Notes under the pieces: model-generated
The model's database searches: none
What the model was told of the DNA's origin: nothing
The model's input: the letters and a program-made list of their open reading frames with translations, nothing else
Assembly (NCBI GenBank): GCA_963707075.1
Contig: CAVPOX010000001.1
Coordinates: forward strand, 434,001 to 498,000
DNA from: CAXMQZ01 sp963707075
Lineage (GTDB): Bacteria > Acidobacteriota > Thermoanaerobaculia > Multivoradales > JAHEKO01
Direction of reading: 5' to 3'
DNA length: 64,000 nt
Translations under genes and position numbers: made by a program
Shown here: one piece after another, positions 36,025 through 45,422 of the stretch
Position numbering within the stretch: the stretch's first letter is position 1
Layout of the letters: each line of letters starts with the position of its first letter

Positions 36025-37053
36025 TCAGTTACGGCCGTGGTAGTCATCTGAGAGGATGTGGACGATCCGCGCGGCGACAGTGTCGACGGTGATGTCTCGC
36101 ATGCAGCCCTGGTGAATCAGGGGACAGCGTTTGCGAAAGCAGGGTGAGCACCAGCGGTCGGAGTAGAGGACTTGATGGTCGGGGCCAAGCGGGCTGGTGC
36201 GGCGTGGATCGGTCGGTCCGAAGATGGCCAGCGTTGGCACCCCGAGAGCCGCTGCCATGTGCATGGGGCCCGAATCGTTCGTGACCAGCAGGTCCAGCTT
36301 GGAGATGAAAGCGGCGAGGCGCCCCAAATCCAGGTCGGGACCGACCACCGGGTGGATCTTGCCGGACTCTTCGTGCACGCGGACAGCGAGCCAGAGCTCC
36401 TTGGGCCCTGCGAGGATCGAGAGCTGACAACCGGGCACCCGTTTCCTCGCCTGTCGAGCCAGCTCGGCGAACCGCCGCCAGGGCCACCGTTTGCTGGGGC
36501 CGAACTCTGCTCCCGGGAAGAGGCCGATGAGGGGTTGCCGGTCCCCGTCCAGACTCGCGCGCGCGACGAGCTCACGGCCTTCGCGCAGCTGAGCATCAGA
36601 CAGCTCGAGTCGTGGAATCCACTGCGGCGGTGCTGCCACCTGCATGGCGGCCAGCAGGTTGGCGTAGTCCTCGACCTGATGTCGATCGCGCTGTCGCCGA
36701 TCCTTGATCGACGGCTCCAGGAGAAAGCGACGGACGAGGCCCTCTGCAGTGTTGCCGCCATAGCCCCACCGACGAGGGATGTCGGCCTGCTGAACCAACC
36801 TGGCCGAGCGAATCGAGTTGGGTAGGACCACAGCCTCGTCGCACTGTGCTTGGCGAAGTAGCTGCACGGTCTGGGTGTCAGAGGAGCTTCTGGGGACGAA
36901 CTCGGCGATGCTCTTCTGCGATCTCAGGAGGGATTCCAGGTTGGGTTGGCCGAGGACGGCCAGGTGGCGCTCGGTGGCGCCAAGGGCGTCCAGAACGGGC
37001 AGAGCCATCACCGTATCGCCCACCCAGTTGGGAAGCACAACCGCGGTTTTCAA
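36025..37053 (-). CDS. waaF: ADP-heptose:LPS heptosyltransferase (WaaF-like, GT9)
   Basis: The product is 342 aa from TTG 37053, overlapping the lpxK stop (TTGA). GT9 features are AVVLPNWVGDTVMALPVLDAL at the N-terminus, GLFPGAEFGPSKRWPWRRFA, and LLVTNDSGPMHMAAALGVP with FGPTDPRRTSPLGP. It adds heptose to the LPS inner core at the cytoplasmic face. The C-terminal CFRKRCPLIHQGCM is normal for WaaF. It is the last gene of waaA-lpxK-waaF. WaaC or another GT9 enzyme cannot be excluded. Confidence 0.88.
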   Translation of the reverse strand: MKTAVVLPNWVGDTVMALPVLDALGATERHLAVLGQPNLESLLRSQKSIAEFVPRSSSDTQTVQLLRQAQCDEAVVLPNSIRSARLVQQADIPRRWGYGGNTAEGLVRRFLLEPSIKDRRQRDRHQVEDYANLLAAMQVAAPPQWIPRLELSDAQLREGRELVARASLDGDRQPLIGLFPGAEFGPSKRWPWRRFAELARQARKRVPGCQLSILAGPKELWLAVRVHEESGKIHPVVGPDLDLGRLAAFISKLDLLVTNDSGPMHMAAALGVPTLAIFGPTDPRRTSPLGPDHQVLYSDRWCSPCFRKRCPLIHQGCMRDITVDTVAARIVHILSDDYHGRN

Positions 37054-38087
37054 GACTCGATCTCCGCGATCTGTTGCTCGAGACGCTTGTCGAGCCAGCT
37101 CCAAAGTGGATCTTCGGGGTGAGCCCGAATGGGCAACTCGGCCAGAGGAAGGTGGAGACGGCCAAGTAGCTTGACACGATCCTTGCTGGTGGTGAGAACG
37201 ACTTCGGCGGCGGTCCGTCTATACGCCTTCTCGATCTTCTGCAAGCTGCGCGACGGGTAGCCGTGGTGATCGCCGAAGGTAAGGACGTCGGCGATTCGGA
37301 AGCCCTGCTTCCGGGCAGCGTCGACAAACCGTCCAGGGTGGGCGATAGCCGCGACGGCCAGAACCCGCGCACCCGGTTTCACGAGGTCGCCTGTCACCAG
37401 ACGCGCCGGCCGGGCTTCGATCGAACAGGAGAACATCGGGCCCTGAAAGCCGAATGGCCTCAAGACTCCAGCCAGAAACTTTGCCTCGGCTGGTTCCGCT
37501 CCCATCAGCACGGCAGCGTCGGCTCGGTCCAACGAGGCAAGAGGTTCGCGCAATCGACCGCTCGGTAGCAGTCTGCCGCCGGCCAGTGGGTCGTTGGCGG
37601 GGAAGACAACCACATCGATGTCGCGAAACAGGCCCAGATGCGAAAAGCCGTCGTCGAGGAGGAAAACCTCGGGTGGCGGCTCGAGGTGCTGGAGTGCCAG
37701 GGTTCCTGCCTGGAACCGGTCTTCACCGACCACGACGCCGACCCCAGGTAGCTCGCCGGCCAGTAGCACCGGCTCGTCCCCAGCCACCAGAGGGCCGAGC
37801 AGGGGTCCCTCACCGGTACTGACAACCTGTACTCCTGTGCTGCGGCGACCGTACCCTCGCGAGAGAATGGTCACGCGCTTGCCACGATTGCTCAGATGCT
37901 GGGCAACCGCCGCCACCATGGGCGTTTTCCCCGCGCCTCCCCAGTGAAGGTTACCCACGCTGATCACTGGTCGAGCCAGCCTCCTGGCTCGACCGGCGTA
38001 CCACCGCCAGCGTGTTCGGTGGACAGCCCCGTAGAGCCGCTGCCAGGGCGATCGAGGTGGAGTCGGCACTCGCACATGGCCAGTCAC
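37050..38087 (-). CDS. lpxK: Tetraacyldisaccharide 4'-kinase
   Basis: The product is 345 aa from GTG 38087, overlapping the waaA stop (GTGA). LpxK phosphorylates the lipid A disaccharide at the 4' position at the inner membrane. The Walker A is SVGNLHWGGAGKTPMV, followed by ILSRGYGR, then GDEPVLLA, LLDDGFSHLGLFRDIDVVVF and the C-terminal DHHGYPSRS and TTSKDRVKL. Length and motif order are standard. The visible first hydrophobic anchor is short. It lies between waaA and waaF in an LPS operon. Confidence 0.93.
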   Translation of the reverse strand: MTGHVRVPTPPRSPWQRLYGAVHRTRWRWYAGRARRLARPVISVGNLHWGGAGKTPMVAAVAQHLSNRGKRVTILSRGYGRRSTGVQVVSTGEGPLLGPLVAGDEPVLLAGELPGVGVVVGEDRFQAGTLALQHLEPPPEVFLLDDGFSHLGLFRDIDVVVFPANDPLAGGRLLPSGRLREPLASLDRADAAVLMGAEPAEAKFLAGVLRPFGFQGPMFSCSIEARPARLVTGDLVKPGARVLAVAAIAHPGRFVDAARKQGFRIADVLTFGDHHGYPSRSLQKIEKAYRRTAAEVVLTTSKDRVKLLGRLHLPLAELPIRAHPEDPLWSWLDKRLEQQIAEIES

Positions 38088-39334
38088 GGTGCCTCTCCGA
38101 GGAGTGGCTTAAGGAAAGCCATCGTGCGTTCCAGGCTTCCCTGATTCTCCTTGACAACTGACAGACCGCGGCTGCCGAGGTCTGCAGCTGCTCCCGGGTC
38201 GTCGAGCCACGAACGCCACACTCGAGCCAGCTCGGCCGCGTTCTCGACCTGGGCCCACGCATCGGCACGGGAAAACACTGCCGCGATTTCACGAAAGTTT
38301 TCCATCGATGGTCCGATGCTGACGGGCACGCCGTATTGGGCTGGCTCGAGTGGGTTGTGTCCCCCGGTAGGCACCAGGCTGCCGCCGATGAAGCAACCCA
38401 ACCCGATCTGGTAGAGGGATGAAAGCTCTCCCAGGCTGTCGAGGAGCAGGACATCGCTGTCTTTTCCACCTTCGTCGAGCCTGGATCGCCGGGTCAGAGA
38501 GAGCCCTGTCTTGCGTACCAGAGCGGCCACCTCGTTCCATCTTTCCGGATGACGTGGGGCGAGCATCAACAACGATCTCCGGCCGCTGCCCGCTTGGACA
38601 AAAGCCTGCAGAACCTGCTGCTCTTCCTCCGCCATCGTCGAGCCGGCGATCAATATCGGTCGTCCCGCGGCCACCTCCCGTAAGGACAGGACGAGCCCGT
38701 CGTCGGGCTCCTGGGGTGACGTTTCGAATTTCAGGTTACCGGTCACTTCGATCCGTTGGGGATCGACCCCCAGGTCGACCAATCGCTGGCGGTCGGTGGT
38801 GCTCTGCATGCCGAACCGATCCGTCGGACCCAACAGCGGGCCGAGCATTCGCCTCAGCCGTGCCATGCGACGGAAGCTGCGATCGCTGACGCGGCCATTG
38901 ACGACGGCGATGGGGAGGTGTCGACGTTTGGCGCGTGCCAGCAGCAGCGGCCAGAGATCTCCCTCTACCAGAATCAAGGCTCGGGGTGAGAAGCGGTCGA
39001 GAAATCCTTCGACGACGGGTGCAAGATCGAAAGGCAGATAAGTGACCGTCGCGCGATTCTCGAACAGACTCCTGGCGCGGTCCTGCCCTGTCGGCGTTAT
39101 CGTGGTGACCAAGAGCGGCATGCCGGGGGGGAGCTCGCGGGCAAGGATTGCCGCCACGCCGACTTCACCCACCGAGACGGCATGGATCCAGAGCGGTTTC
39201 TCTGGGACGGTACCGGAGTAATGGCCCATCCGGCCAGGCAAGGTCTTCAGATAATGCGATCCCCGGCTCAATAGAAGGAAGGGACCAGCAACCACCAGGG
39301 TGAGGGCGGTGGCAATCTGGTACAAGAACCACAT
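38084..39334 (-). CDS. waaA: 3-deoxy-D-manno-octulosonic acid (Kdo) transferase
   Basis: The product is 416 aa. ATG 39334 begins an N-terminal membrane anchor (MWFLYQIATALTLVVAGPFL); the open frame extends 40 codons farther without a good start. KdtA/WaaA transfers Kdo to lipid IVA. Motifs include WIHAVSVGEVGVAAILAREL, TTITPTGQDRARSLF, LVEGDLWPLLL, GNLKFE and FIGGSLVPTGGHNPLEPAQYG. It is the first gene of the waaA-lpxK-waaF operon, divergent from the ECF sigma gene 242 bp away. Confidence 0.93.
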   Translation of the reverse strand: MWFLYQIATALTLVVAGPFLLLSRGSHYLKTLPGRMGHYSGTVPEKPLWIHAVSVGEVGVAAILARELPPGMPLLVTTITPTGQDRARSLFENRATVTYLPFDLAPVVEGFLDRFSPRALILVEGDLWPLLLARAKRRHLPIAVVNGRVSDRSFRRMARLRRMLGPLLGPTDRFGMQSTTDRQRLVDLGVDPQRIEVTGNLKFETSPQEPDDGLVLSLREVAAGRPILIAGSTMAEEEQQVLQAFVQAGSGRRSLLMLAPRHPERWNEVAALVRKTGLSLTRRSRLDEGGKDSDVLLLDSLGELSSLYQIGLGCFIGGSLVPTGGHNPLEPAQYGVPVSIGPSMENFREIAAVFSRADAWAQVENAAELARVWRSWLDDPGAAADLGSRGLSVVKENQGSLERTMAFLKPLLGEAP

Positions 39335-39576
39335 GGAATCCGCAACAAGGGAACCGAAGGCCTGTCCCGTATAATCTACTCGACTGAAGGTCCTGGCCCG
39401 ACGCCAGCCTGCGGGCGGGAGTTCCCTCCCGGCACCTGCGCATTCTACCTTCACCGACTCGTCATCGTGTGGGTGCGTGAGGAAGGCATGGTGAGGTCAT
39501 CGGCCGCATAGACGCTTTGGGCGACAGGCACGTATAAACCGGGTAAGTCAGCTTCCGTCATTCTCGAGCTAACGTC

Positions 39577-40227
39577 ATGCCATCCCTCGTCTATTCGTCA
39601 CGCCGACAACGTTGCGAGTGGGTTGCCGCGTCCGACCAGGAGGTCATGGCGGCCGTGCGAGACGGTGTGGAGCAGGCGTTCGACGAGTTGATTCGGCGCA
39701 AAACAGCGCCGCTGATGCAGGTCGTGACGCGCATTACGAGAGATCGGGAGGAGGCCAGAGACATCGTTCAGGTGGTTTTCCTGAGAGTGTGGGAAAAGCG
39801 GCGGGAGTTCGATCGACAATGGAGCCCCAACACCTGGTTATACAGGATAGGGGTCAATCTCGCTATAGACCTGGTCCGGTCCCGCCAGTACCGCGCCCGC
39901 TCGCAGGGTCCCTTGGGAGCGCACCTGAGATCGGTGAAGACCGGCGAGTCGCGAGCCCTGGCAGACCTCGAGCATCGTCAGGTCGCAGGGATTTTCGATC
40001 GGCTGGCCGCAGGTCTGACCGAGAAACAGCGGTTGGTTTTCCTTCTCGTCGGTGTCGAGGGGATGACCTCCGAGGAGGCTGGGGAGATCCTCGACTGTCG
40101 CCCGTCCACCGTCCGCAATCATCTGTTCGTGGCTCGTAAGCGACTCCGCCAGGAGTTGGCGGAGCGCTACCCGGAGTACCTCCCCAACAGGTCGGATTCG
40201 GATGCTGCGGGAGGCGCAGAAGGGTGA
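39577..40227 (+). CDS. ECF-type RNA polymerase sigma factor
   Basis: The product is 216 aa. Region 2 is seen in REEARDIVQVVFLRVWEKRR and SPNTWLYRIGVNLAIDLVRS; region 4 in LTEKQRLVFLLVGVEGMTSE and EILDCRPSTVRNHLFVARKR. ATG 39577 is the first in frame; GTG 39622 would give a more compact N-terminus. The next gene encodes its anti-sigma factor, with a GTGA overlap. It heads a 13-gene operon for a T2SS/T4P-like machine, so it may control that operon or an envelope response that includes it. Target promoters are not identifiable from this window alone. Confidence 0.9.
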   Translation: MPSLVYSSRRQRCEWVAASDQEVMAAVRDGVEQAFDELIRRKTAPLMQVVTRITRDREEARDIVQVVFLRVWEKRREFDRQWSPNTWLYRIGVNLAIDLVRSRQYRARSQGPLGAHLRSVKTGESRALADLEHRQVAGIFDRLAAGLTEKQRLVFLLVGVEGMTSEEAGEILDCRPSTVRNHLFVARKRLRQELAERYPEYLPNRSDSDAAGGAEG

Positions 40228-41000
40228 CATGCAATCGAGAGCGGGTTCAAAGGCCCTCGATCTCGATCGATGACATGGGGCCGACGCAGCGCCAGAGTTA
40301 TGTCGCTCACCTGCGAGACTGCGACGAATGTCGGCGGCAAGCTCTTGCGGCAGATCCGAGCCTGGCCTTTTCGCTTCTGCCGGCCTCCGAGGTGACCCAG
40401 GACGAGATAGATGAAGTCCTGCGGGGCGTTCGGACCTTGCGGCGAGCACAGACGATCGAGGCCATTGCAGACAGCCGCCTCTCGAAGGGGCTGCTGGCAC
40501 TCGGTTTGGCCGCGACGTTGTTGATTGCTGTCTTTCTCGTGCCAGAGTTTCGGCGCTCGACCGACTCGAGCGCGGTCCCCTTTTCCGGGGCTGTGGGTGT
40601 GGGTTCTGGCCTCGTTCAGTGGCCTGCGGCGCGGTCGGTGATGGCCAAGGGCACTCTGAGAGCCGAGTTGCGCCGTGTTGCAGCCTCGGGGGTGACGCAG
40701 CCTTCTACAGAGGCGGAGCGCTTGTGGGCTGTGGAAATTCCTGTCCGGTCAGGGAGTCGCGTCGAGCGACAGCCCCAGGGCTCCTATCGCCTGGCATTCG
40801 AGATGGGAGCTGTCACCGAAAGCGGCGGCCTCGAGCTGAGAGATCTTCAGCTGCACAAGCTCGATGGGGACAACGACTTTCTGCTGATAGCTGCCGACGT
40901 GCAACCGGTGCGAGGCCGTCCGCTGATCGTCGGCACTGTCCCGGCGCGCGGTGATGAGGTGGCCTCCTGGCTGGAGTTGACCTGGTTGGGAGGTCGCTAA
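40224..41000 (+). CDS. Zinc-finger membrane anti-sigma factor
   Basis: The product is 258 aa from GTG 40224, overlapping the sigma stop. The N-terminal domain has Cys3 and H29-x3-C33-x2-C36, the ZAS-type zinc motif that binds ECF sigma factors. A transmembrane helix lies at about 88-107 (GLLALGLAATLLIAVFLVP), and the remaining ~150 residues form a periplasmic domain. No protease site can be recognised. The link to the sigma factor rests on gene order and the zinc motif. Confidence 0.82.
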   Translation: MTCNRERVQRPSISIDDMGPTQRQSYVAHLRDCDECRRQALAADPSLAFSLLPASEVTQDEIDEVLRGVRTLRRAQTIEAIADSRLSKGLLALGLAATLLIAVFLVPEFRRSTDSSAVPFSGAVGVGSGLVQWPAARSVMAKGTLRAELRRVAASGVTQPSTEAERLWAVEIPVRSGSRVERQPQGSYRLAFEMGAVTESGGLELRDLQLHKLDGDNDFLLIAADVQPVRGRPLIVGTVPARGDEVASWLELTWLGGR

Positions 41001-41004
41001 GACC

Positions 41005-42222
41005 GTGCAATTCGTTTGCAAGCTGGGGACTCCGGAAGGACAGATCATCGAAGAGGTGGTCGAGGCCAAGAGCGAGTCCGCCCTCAAGAAGGACCTGTCG
41101 GGCCGCGGCTATCAGTTGTTCGACGTTCGTCGTCGCGGCCTGGCGGGAAATCTCAAGCTGCCAAGCTGGGGGAACAGAAATCAGCGCATCAGCCCTCGGG
41201 ATCTGATGATCTTCAACCAGGAACTGGCTGCCCTGCTGCGCTCCGGACTCCCCATGCTGCAGGCTCTCGAGTTGATGCTCGGACGCCAGCGCAATCAGGT
41301 TTTCAAGCAGATTCTGACCCAGGTTCGCGACCAAGTCAGAAGTGGGGAAGACCTGTCGTCCGCCATCGCTGGATTCGGTGACCGGTTTCCTGGCCTCTAT
41401 GCGGCAACGTTGCGGGCGGGTGAGCGCAGTGGTGAAATGGAGGAGGTCATCCGGCGCTTCGTCCGCTATTTGAGCCTGGTCCTCGAGACCCGGAAACGGG
41501 TGGTCTCAGCGCTGGTCTACCCGGCTGCCCTGGTGGGTCTTTCCATCTGTCTGATCGGCGTGATGACCGTCTACGTCCTGCCCAATTTCACCAGCTTTTT
41601 TTCCTCGTTGAACGTAGAGCTGCCGCTGGTGACCAGGCTGACGATGGGCTTCTCCTTGTTCGTCAAGGAGCACATTGTGGTCATCCTGGTGGTGTTGATT
41701 GTGGGGAGCTTTCTGCTCTGGCGTTACGCACAGTCGGAGGCAGGTCGAGTCACCCTGTCGCGGTGGGCTTTGCAGATCCCTTTCCTCGGACCCATGTTTC
41801 ATCGCATGGCCCTGTCCGAGTTCTGTCGGTCCCTATCGACGCTGCTGGCCGGGGGCATCCCTCTGGTCAGCTCGATGCAGGTTGCGGTCAATGCCATCAG
41901 CAACCCGCATCTGCGAGCCCGTCTGGCGCCGACGATCGACCGAGTGCGGGAGGGTGAGGCCCTGGCAGTGACGATGGAGTCAACGGGCGCGGCCCCCGAC
42001 ATTCTGGTCGATATGGTGGAGGTCGGCGAAGCGACCGGCTCACTCGATACGATGCTCTCCGATGTGTCGGACTTCCTCGACGAAGAGGTGGAAACACAGC
42101 TCGGGCGGGTGCTCAGCCTGTTGGAACCGGTGATGCTGGTGTTGATGGGGCTGATTGTAGCCACCCTCCTGGTGTCGGTCTATCTTCCGCTTTTCAGCCT
42201 TCTCGGATCGGTGCAATCATGA
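41005..42222 (+). CDS. GspF/PilC-type inner-membrane platform protein
   Basis: The product is 405 aa from GTG 41005. It has the duplicated T2SSF domain: FNQELAALLRSGLPMLQALE near residue 70 and FCRSLSTLLAGGIPLVSSMQ near residue 275, each followed by GERSGEMEE or VGEATGSLD. Three hydrophobic helices are seen. The family anchors the ATPase and drives pilus or pseudopilus assembly. It is followed by the GspE-type gene with an ATGA overlap. A clear distinction between GspF and PilC cannot be made by eye. Confidence 0.9.
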   Translation: MQFVCKLGTPEGQIIEEVVEAKSESALKKDLSGRGYQLFDVRRRGLAGNLKLPSWGNRNQRISPRDLMIFNQELAALLRSGLPMLQALELMLGRQRNQVFKQILTQVRDQVRSGEDLSSAIAGFGDRFPGLYAATLRAGERSGEMEEVIRRFVRYLSLVLETRKRVVSALVYPAALVGLSICLIGVMTVYVLPNFTSFFSSLNVELPLVTRLTMGFSLFVKEHIVVILVVLIVGSFLLWRYAQSEAGRVTLSRWALQIPFLGPMFHRMALSEFCRSLSTLLAGGIPLVSSMQVAVNAISNPHLRARLAPTIDRVREGEALAVTMESTGAAPDILVDMVEVGEATGSLDTMLSDVSDFLDEEVETQLGRVLSLLEPVMLVLMGLIVATLLVSVYLPLFSLLGSVQS

Positions 42223-43865
42223 CTCTGGATGATTTGAGCGAAGGGCTCAGCCTGGCGGAGAACAACGAGGACCTCGTTGCCAAAACGCAGCGCGAGGCGC
42301 GAGAAGCCAACGAGCTCGCCGAGCGTCTGGGCCTCGAGCTGATCGATATGGCCAGCTTCAGGATCAACAACGATCTGCTGCGTTCGATCCCCTTCGATCT
42401 GATGCTGCGCTATTCCTTCGTGCCCGACTGTCAGCGCGCCGGTCGCCTCGCCGTTGTCATGGTGGATCCCAGCGATGTCACCAAGCTCGACGAGCTCGAG
42501 CTCCTGCTGGGCCAACCCCTGGAGGTTCGTGTGGGGCCGCGCTCGGCGATCGAGGAGATACTGCAGAAGTCAGAGAGCGCCCAGAGGGTTCTCGATGAGG
42601 CGACCGAGGATTTTCGTCTCCAGCTGGTGCAAGAGGATGCCGATGGTGACCAGGTGCTCTCCCTCGATCGCATCACCGCCGACAGCAGCCCGATCATCAA
42701 GCTGGTCGACTCGACCATCTTCAACGCCATCCAACGGCGAGCCAGTGATATCCACATCGAGACACGCGAGACTGAAGTCATTCTCAAGTACCGTATCGAC
42801 GGTGTCCTCTATCAAGCGATGGAGCCCATCGACAAGCGGCACCATCAGACGATCATCAGTCGGATCAAGGTCATGTCCGAGCTCGACATCGCCGAGAAGC
42901 GCATCCCGCAGGACGGCCGATTCAAGCTGCGCTTCGAGGGTCGCAATATCGATTTCCGGGTGTCGATCATGCCCTCGGTGCATGGCGAGGATGCGGTGAT
43001 CCGTATTCTCGACAAGGAGTCGATGAGCAAGGAGTTCAAGAACCTGCGCCTGGATATCCTGGGCTTCGATGACGGCACCATTACCAAGCTGCGCAAGTTC
43101 ATTCGCGAGCCTTATGGCATGGTGCTGGTGACTGGTCCGACGGGTTCCGGTAAGACCACCACGCTCTATGCCTGTTTGTCTGAGATCCAGTCCTCGGAGG
43201 ACAAGATCGTTACCATCGAGGATCCGGTCGAGTATCAGCTTCGCGGTATCACCCAGATTCCGGTCAACGAGAAGAAGGGCTTGACCTTTGCCCGCGGCCT
43301 GCGTTCGATCCTGCGTCACGATCCCGACAAGATCATGGTGGGAGAGATTCGCGACGTCGAAACGGCTCAGATCGCTGTTCAGTCTGCCCTGACCGGGCAT
43401 CTGGTCTTCACCACTGTGCACGCCAACAACGTGGTCGACGTCCTGGGGCGTTTCCTCAACATGGACGTCGATCTCTACAATTTCGTTTCGGCCCTCAACT
43501 GCGTTCTGGCTCAGCGGCTGGTGCGCAAGATCTGCACCAACTGCCGGAGGTTGGCGGAGGTCTCACAAGAGCTTCTGGTGGACAGCGGGCTCGACCCGGA
43601 TGTCTATGGCAATCATCCCTTCTACGAAGGCCGCGGTTGTCTGGAGTGCAGCGGTAGCGGTTTCCTGGGCCGGTCTGCGATCTCCGAAGTGCTCGATCTG
43701 TCCGATCGCATCCGGGAGCTGATTCTCGATCGGCGACCGGCCTCCGAGATCAAGCGGGTGGCCAAGGAAGAGGGCATGGTGTTCTTGAGAGATTCCGCTC
43801 TGGAAAGAGCATTTCAGGGAGTCACGACGCTACGTGAGATCAACAAGGTTACCTTCGTGGACTAA
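42219..43865 (+). CDS. GspE/PilB-type assembly ATPase
   Basis: The product is 548 aa. An N-terminal T2SSE_N-type domain (to ~150) precedes the ATPase core. Walker A is GPTGSGKTTTLY (306-317), the Asp box includes VTIEDPVEYQLRGITQIPVN, Walker B is DPDKIMVGEIRDVETAQIA and the His box follows with LTGHLVFTTVHANN. A zinc-binding module has two Cys pairs, CTNC and CLEC. It powers extension of the pseudopilus encoded downstream. Its start overlaps the GspF-like stop. Confidence 0.93.
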   Translation: MTLDDLSEGLSLAENNEDLVAKTQREAREANELAERLGLELIDMASFRINNDLLRSIPFDLMLRYSFVPDCQRAGRLAVVMVDPSDVTKLDELELLLGQPLEVRVGPRSAIEEILQKSESAQRVLDEATEDFRLQLVQEDADGDQVLSLDRITADSSPIIKLVDSTIFNAIQRRASDIHIETRETEVILKYRIDGVLYQAMEPIDKRHHQTIISRIKVMSELDIAEKRIPQDGRFKLRFEGRNIDFRVSIMPSVHGEDAVIRILDKESMSKEFKNLRLDILGFDDGTITKLRKFIREPYGMVLVTGPTGSGKTTTLYACLSEIQSSEDKIVTIEDPVEYQLRGITQIPVNEKKGLTFARGLRSILRHDPDKIMVGEIRDVETAQIAVQSALTGHLVFTTVHANNVVDVLGRFLNMDVDLYNFVSALNCVLAQRLVRKICTNCRRLAEVSQELLVDSGLDPDVYGNHPFYEGRGCLECSGSGFLGRSAISEVLDLSDRIRELILDRRPASEIKRVAKEEGMVFLRDSALERAFQGVTTLREINKVTFVD

Positions 43866-43887
43866 GAGGTTCCTGGGCATCGAACCG

Positions 43888-44817
43888 ATGCCGGTACCAC
43901 CTTTCGTTTTCGCGGTGGACGAAGCGAAGTTGCGATTTGCCCGCTTCCATCCCGGCGATGGTGGCTTCGAGCTTGCCGACTATCACGCGGTCGAGCTCGA
44001 TCCGGACCTGTTCGCGCCCGGGCCGGTCGGCGGCCCGATCCACGACCCGGAACGCTTCCGCGCGGCGCTGACCGCGCTCCTGGATGAGGTTGGGGAACCG
44101 GTGACAGAAGGGAGCTTGATCCTGCCGGACCCATGGCTGCGAATCGCCCTGGTGGAGAGTGAAGAGCTGCCGCGCAAGGCGGAGGCACGCGAGGAGATTC
44201 TGAAGTGGAAGCTCCAGAGGACGGTGCCCTTCCGCGTCGAGGAGTTGCGAGTGCGCGGGACCGCCACTCATCGCAGGACGAGGCAGAGCCCGGAGGGTCG
44301 CGTGCTGCTGGGCTTCGGGCTGGAGAGCTTGCTGCGGCAGATGGAAAGCGTCTTCGAAAGCCGCGGGATTCATCTCGGGTTCATTTCCAGCGAGAGCCTC
44401 ACCCTGCTGACGGCCGTTGCGCATGCCTGGAGTGATGTCGAGCTGGGGGCGGTGGCGTTCGTGTCCGCTCGCGGCTACAGCCTGACCTTTGTACTTCGTG
44501 GGGAGCCGGTCTTGCACCGTTTCAAGGCTCTGCCTCAGCTGGCGGGAGACGAGCCTCCGGCTCAGCTCGTCAACAGAGATCTCAACCTGACGAGAATGTA
44601 CGTGGGCGAGCAGTTCCCGCAGGCGCAGATTGGCCGTCTCCTGCTGGTCGGACCCAGGGAGATCGAGGAGCGCTGGCTCGGCTGGTTGGGAGCCGGGTTC
44701 GGGTTGCAGGCGCATGCCATTCGCATCGAGCATCTGCCGCTGAGCATGGGGGGCAGGGACTTGCCGATCCACGAGATCGCAACCATGTTGGGAGCTGCCA
44801 GGCAGGAGATCGCATGA
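43888..44817 (+). CDS. PilM/GspL-like actin-fold assembly protein
   Basis: The product is 309 aa from ATG 43888, 22 bp after the ATPase stop; the open frame begins earlier, inside the ATPase gene. No signal peptide is present and the protein should be cytoplasmic. EILKWKLQRTVPFRVEELRV is typical of PilM-like proteins from Acidobacteria, while nucleotide-binding motifs are weak. PilM binds the N-terminus of PilN and links the ATPase to the inner-membrane complex. Order PilM-N-O-P-secretin is kept here. Confidence 0.78.
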   Translation: MPVPPFVFAVDEAKLRFARFHPGDGGFELADYHAVELDPDLFAPGPVGGPIHDPERFRAALTALLDEVGEPVTEGSLILPDPWLRIALVESEELPRKAEAREEILKWKLQRTVPFRVEELRVRGTATHRRTRQSPEGRVLLGFGLESLLRQMESVFESRGIHLGFISSESLTLLTAVAHAWSDVELGAVAFVSARGYSLTFVLRGEPVLHRFKALPQLAGDEPPAQLVNRDLNLTRMYVGEQFPQAQIGRLLLVGPREIEERWLGWLGAGFGLQAHAIRIEHLPLSMGGRDLPIHEIATMLGAARQEIA

Positions 44818-45422
44818 GTACCATGGGGCCCAATCTCGCCACGCGGCCTTTCGCCAACGAGCGACCGGTCAAGCGCGCCACGTGGTTGATCTGGTTGATC
44901 GCGCTGGGTTTGTTGATCATCAACGTCTTCATCTATCAGCGTTATCTCTCGGGACAGTATGAGCAGCGACAAGCCATCGAGGACTTGCAGACCAGGATCG
45001 AGGCAGAGCGGCGGATCATCGCTCAGCTGGAGAACGATCTGGCAGCGCTCGATCTGGACAGGCAGAACGAGCGCATCGAGTTCCTCAACGTCGAGATTGC
45101 CAAGCGCACCTTCTCGTGGAGTCGCCTGTTCGATCGTCTCGAGGAAGTGTTGCCCCCGGAGGTTCGATTGAGCCGGGTGGCACCTCGAGCAGCGGAGCAG
45201 CGGCATGTCGATGGGCGTCTGGGGGACCAGTCCGTCGAGGATCTGGTGGCGATCGAGCTCAACGGCAGGGCCGAAGACGGCGATCACCTTCTGGAGTTCG
45301 TCGATGGTCTCTTCGAGCATTCGAGCTTCCTTGTCCCGAATCTGGTGAGCGAGCAGGAGAACGACGATTACAGCCTGGACTTCTCATTGCGGGTGCTCTA
45401 CCGCCCGGAGGCCGGAGAATGA
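44814..45422 (+). CDS. PilN-like inner-membrane assembly protein
   Basis: The product is 202 aa starting at ATG 44814 in an ATGA overlap. The N-terminal MGPNLATRPFANERP is the short cytoplasmic PilM-binding segment of PilN, followed by one transmembrane helix (WLIWLIALGLLIINVFIY), a coiled coil (to ~95) and a ferredoxin-like periplasmic domain. The LATRPF form is common in acidobacterial PilN proteins. It should dimerise with the PilO-like protein next to it. Confidence 0.82.
   Translation: MSTMGPNLATRPFANERPVKRATWLIWLIALGLLIINVFIYQRYLSGQYEQRQAIEDLQTRIEAERRIIAQLENDLAALDLDRQNERIEFLNVEIAKRTFSWSRLFDRLEEVLPPEVRLSRVAPRAAEQRHVDGRLGDQSVEDLVAIELNGRAEDGDHLLEFVDGLFEHSSFLVPNLVSEQENDDYSLDFSLRVLYRPEAGE

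Noticed and set aside
39522..39545. GGCAC sequence before the ECF sigma gene as a sigma-54 site
   Set aside because: The -12 TTGC element is missing at the proper distance.
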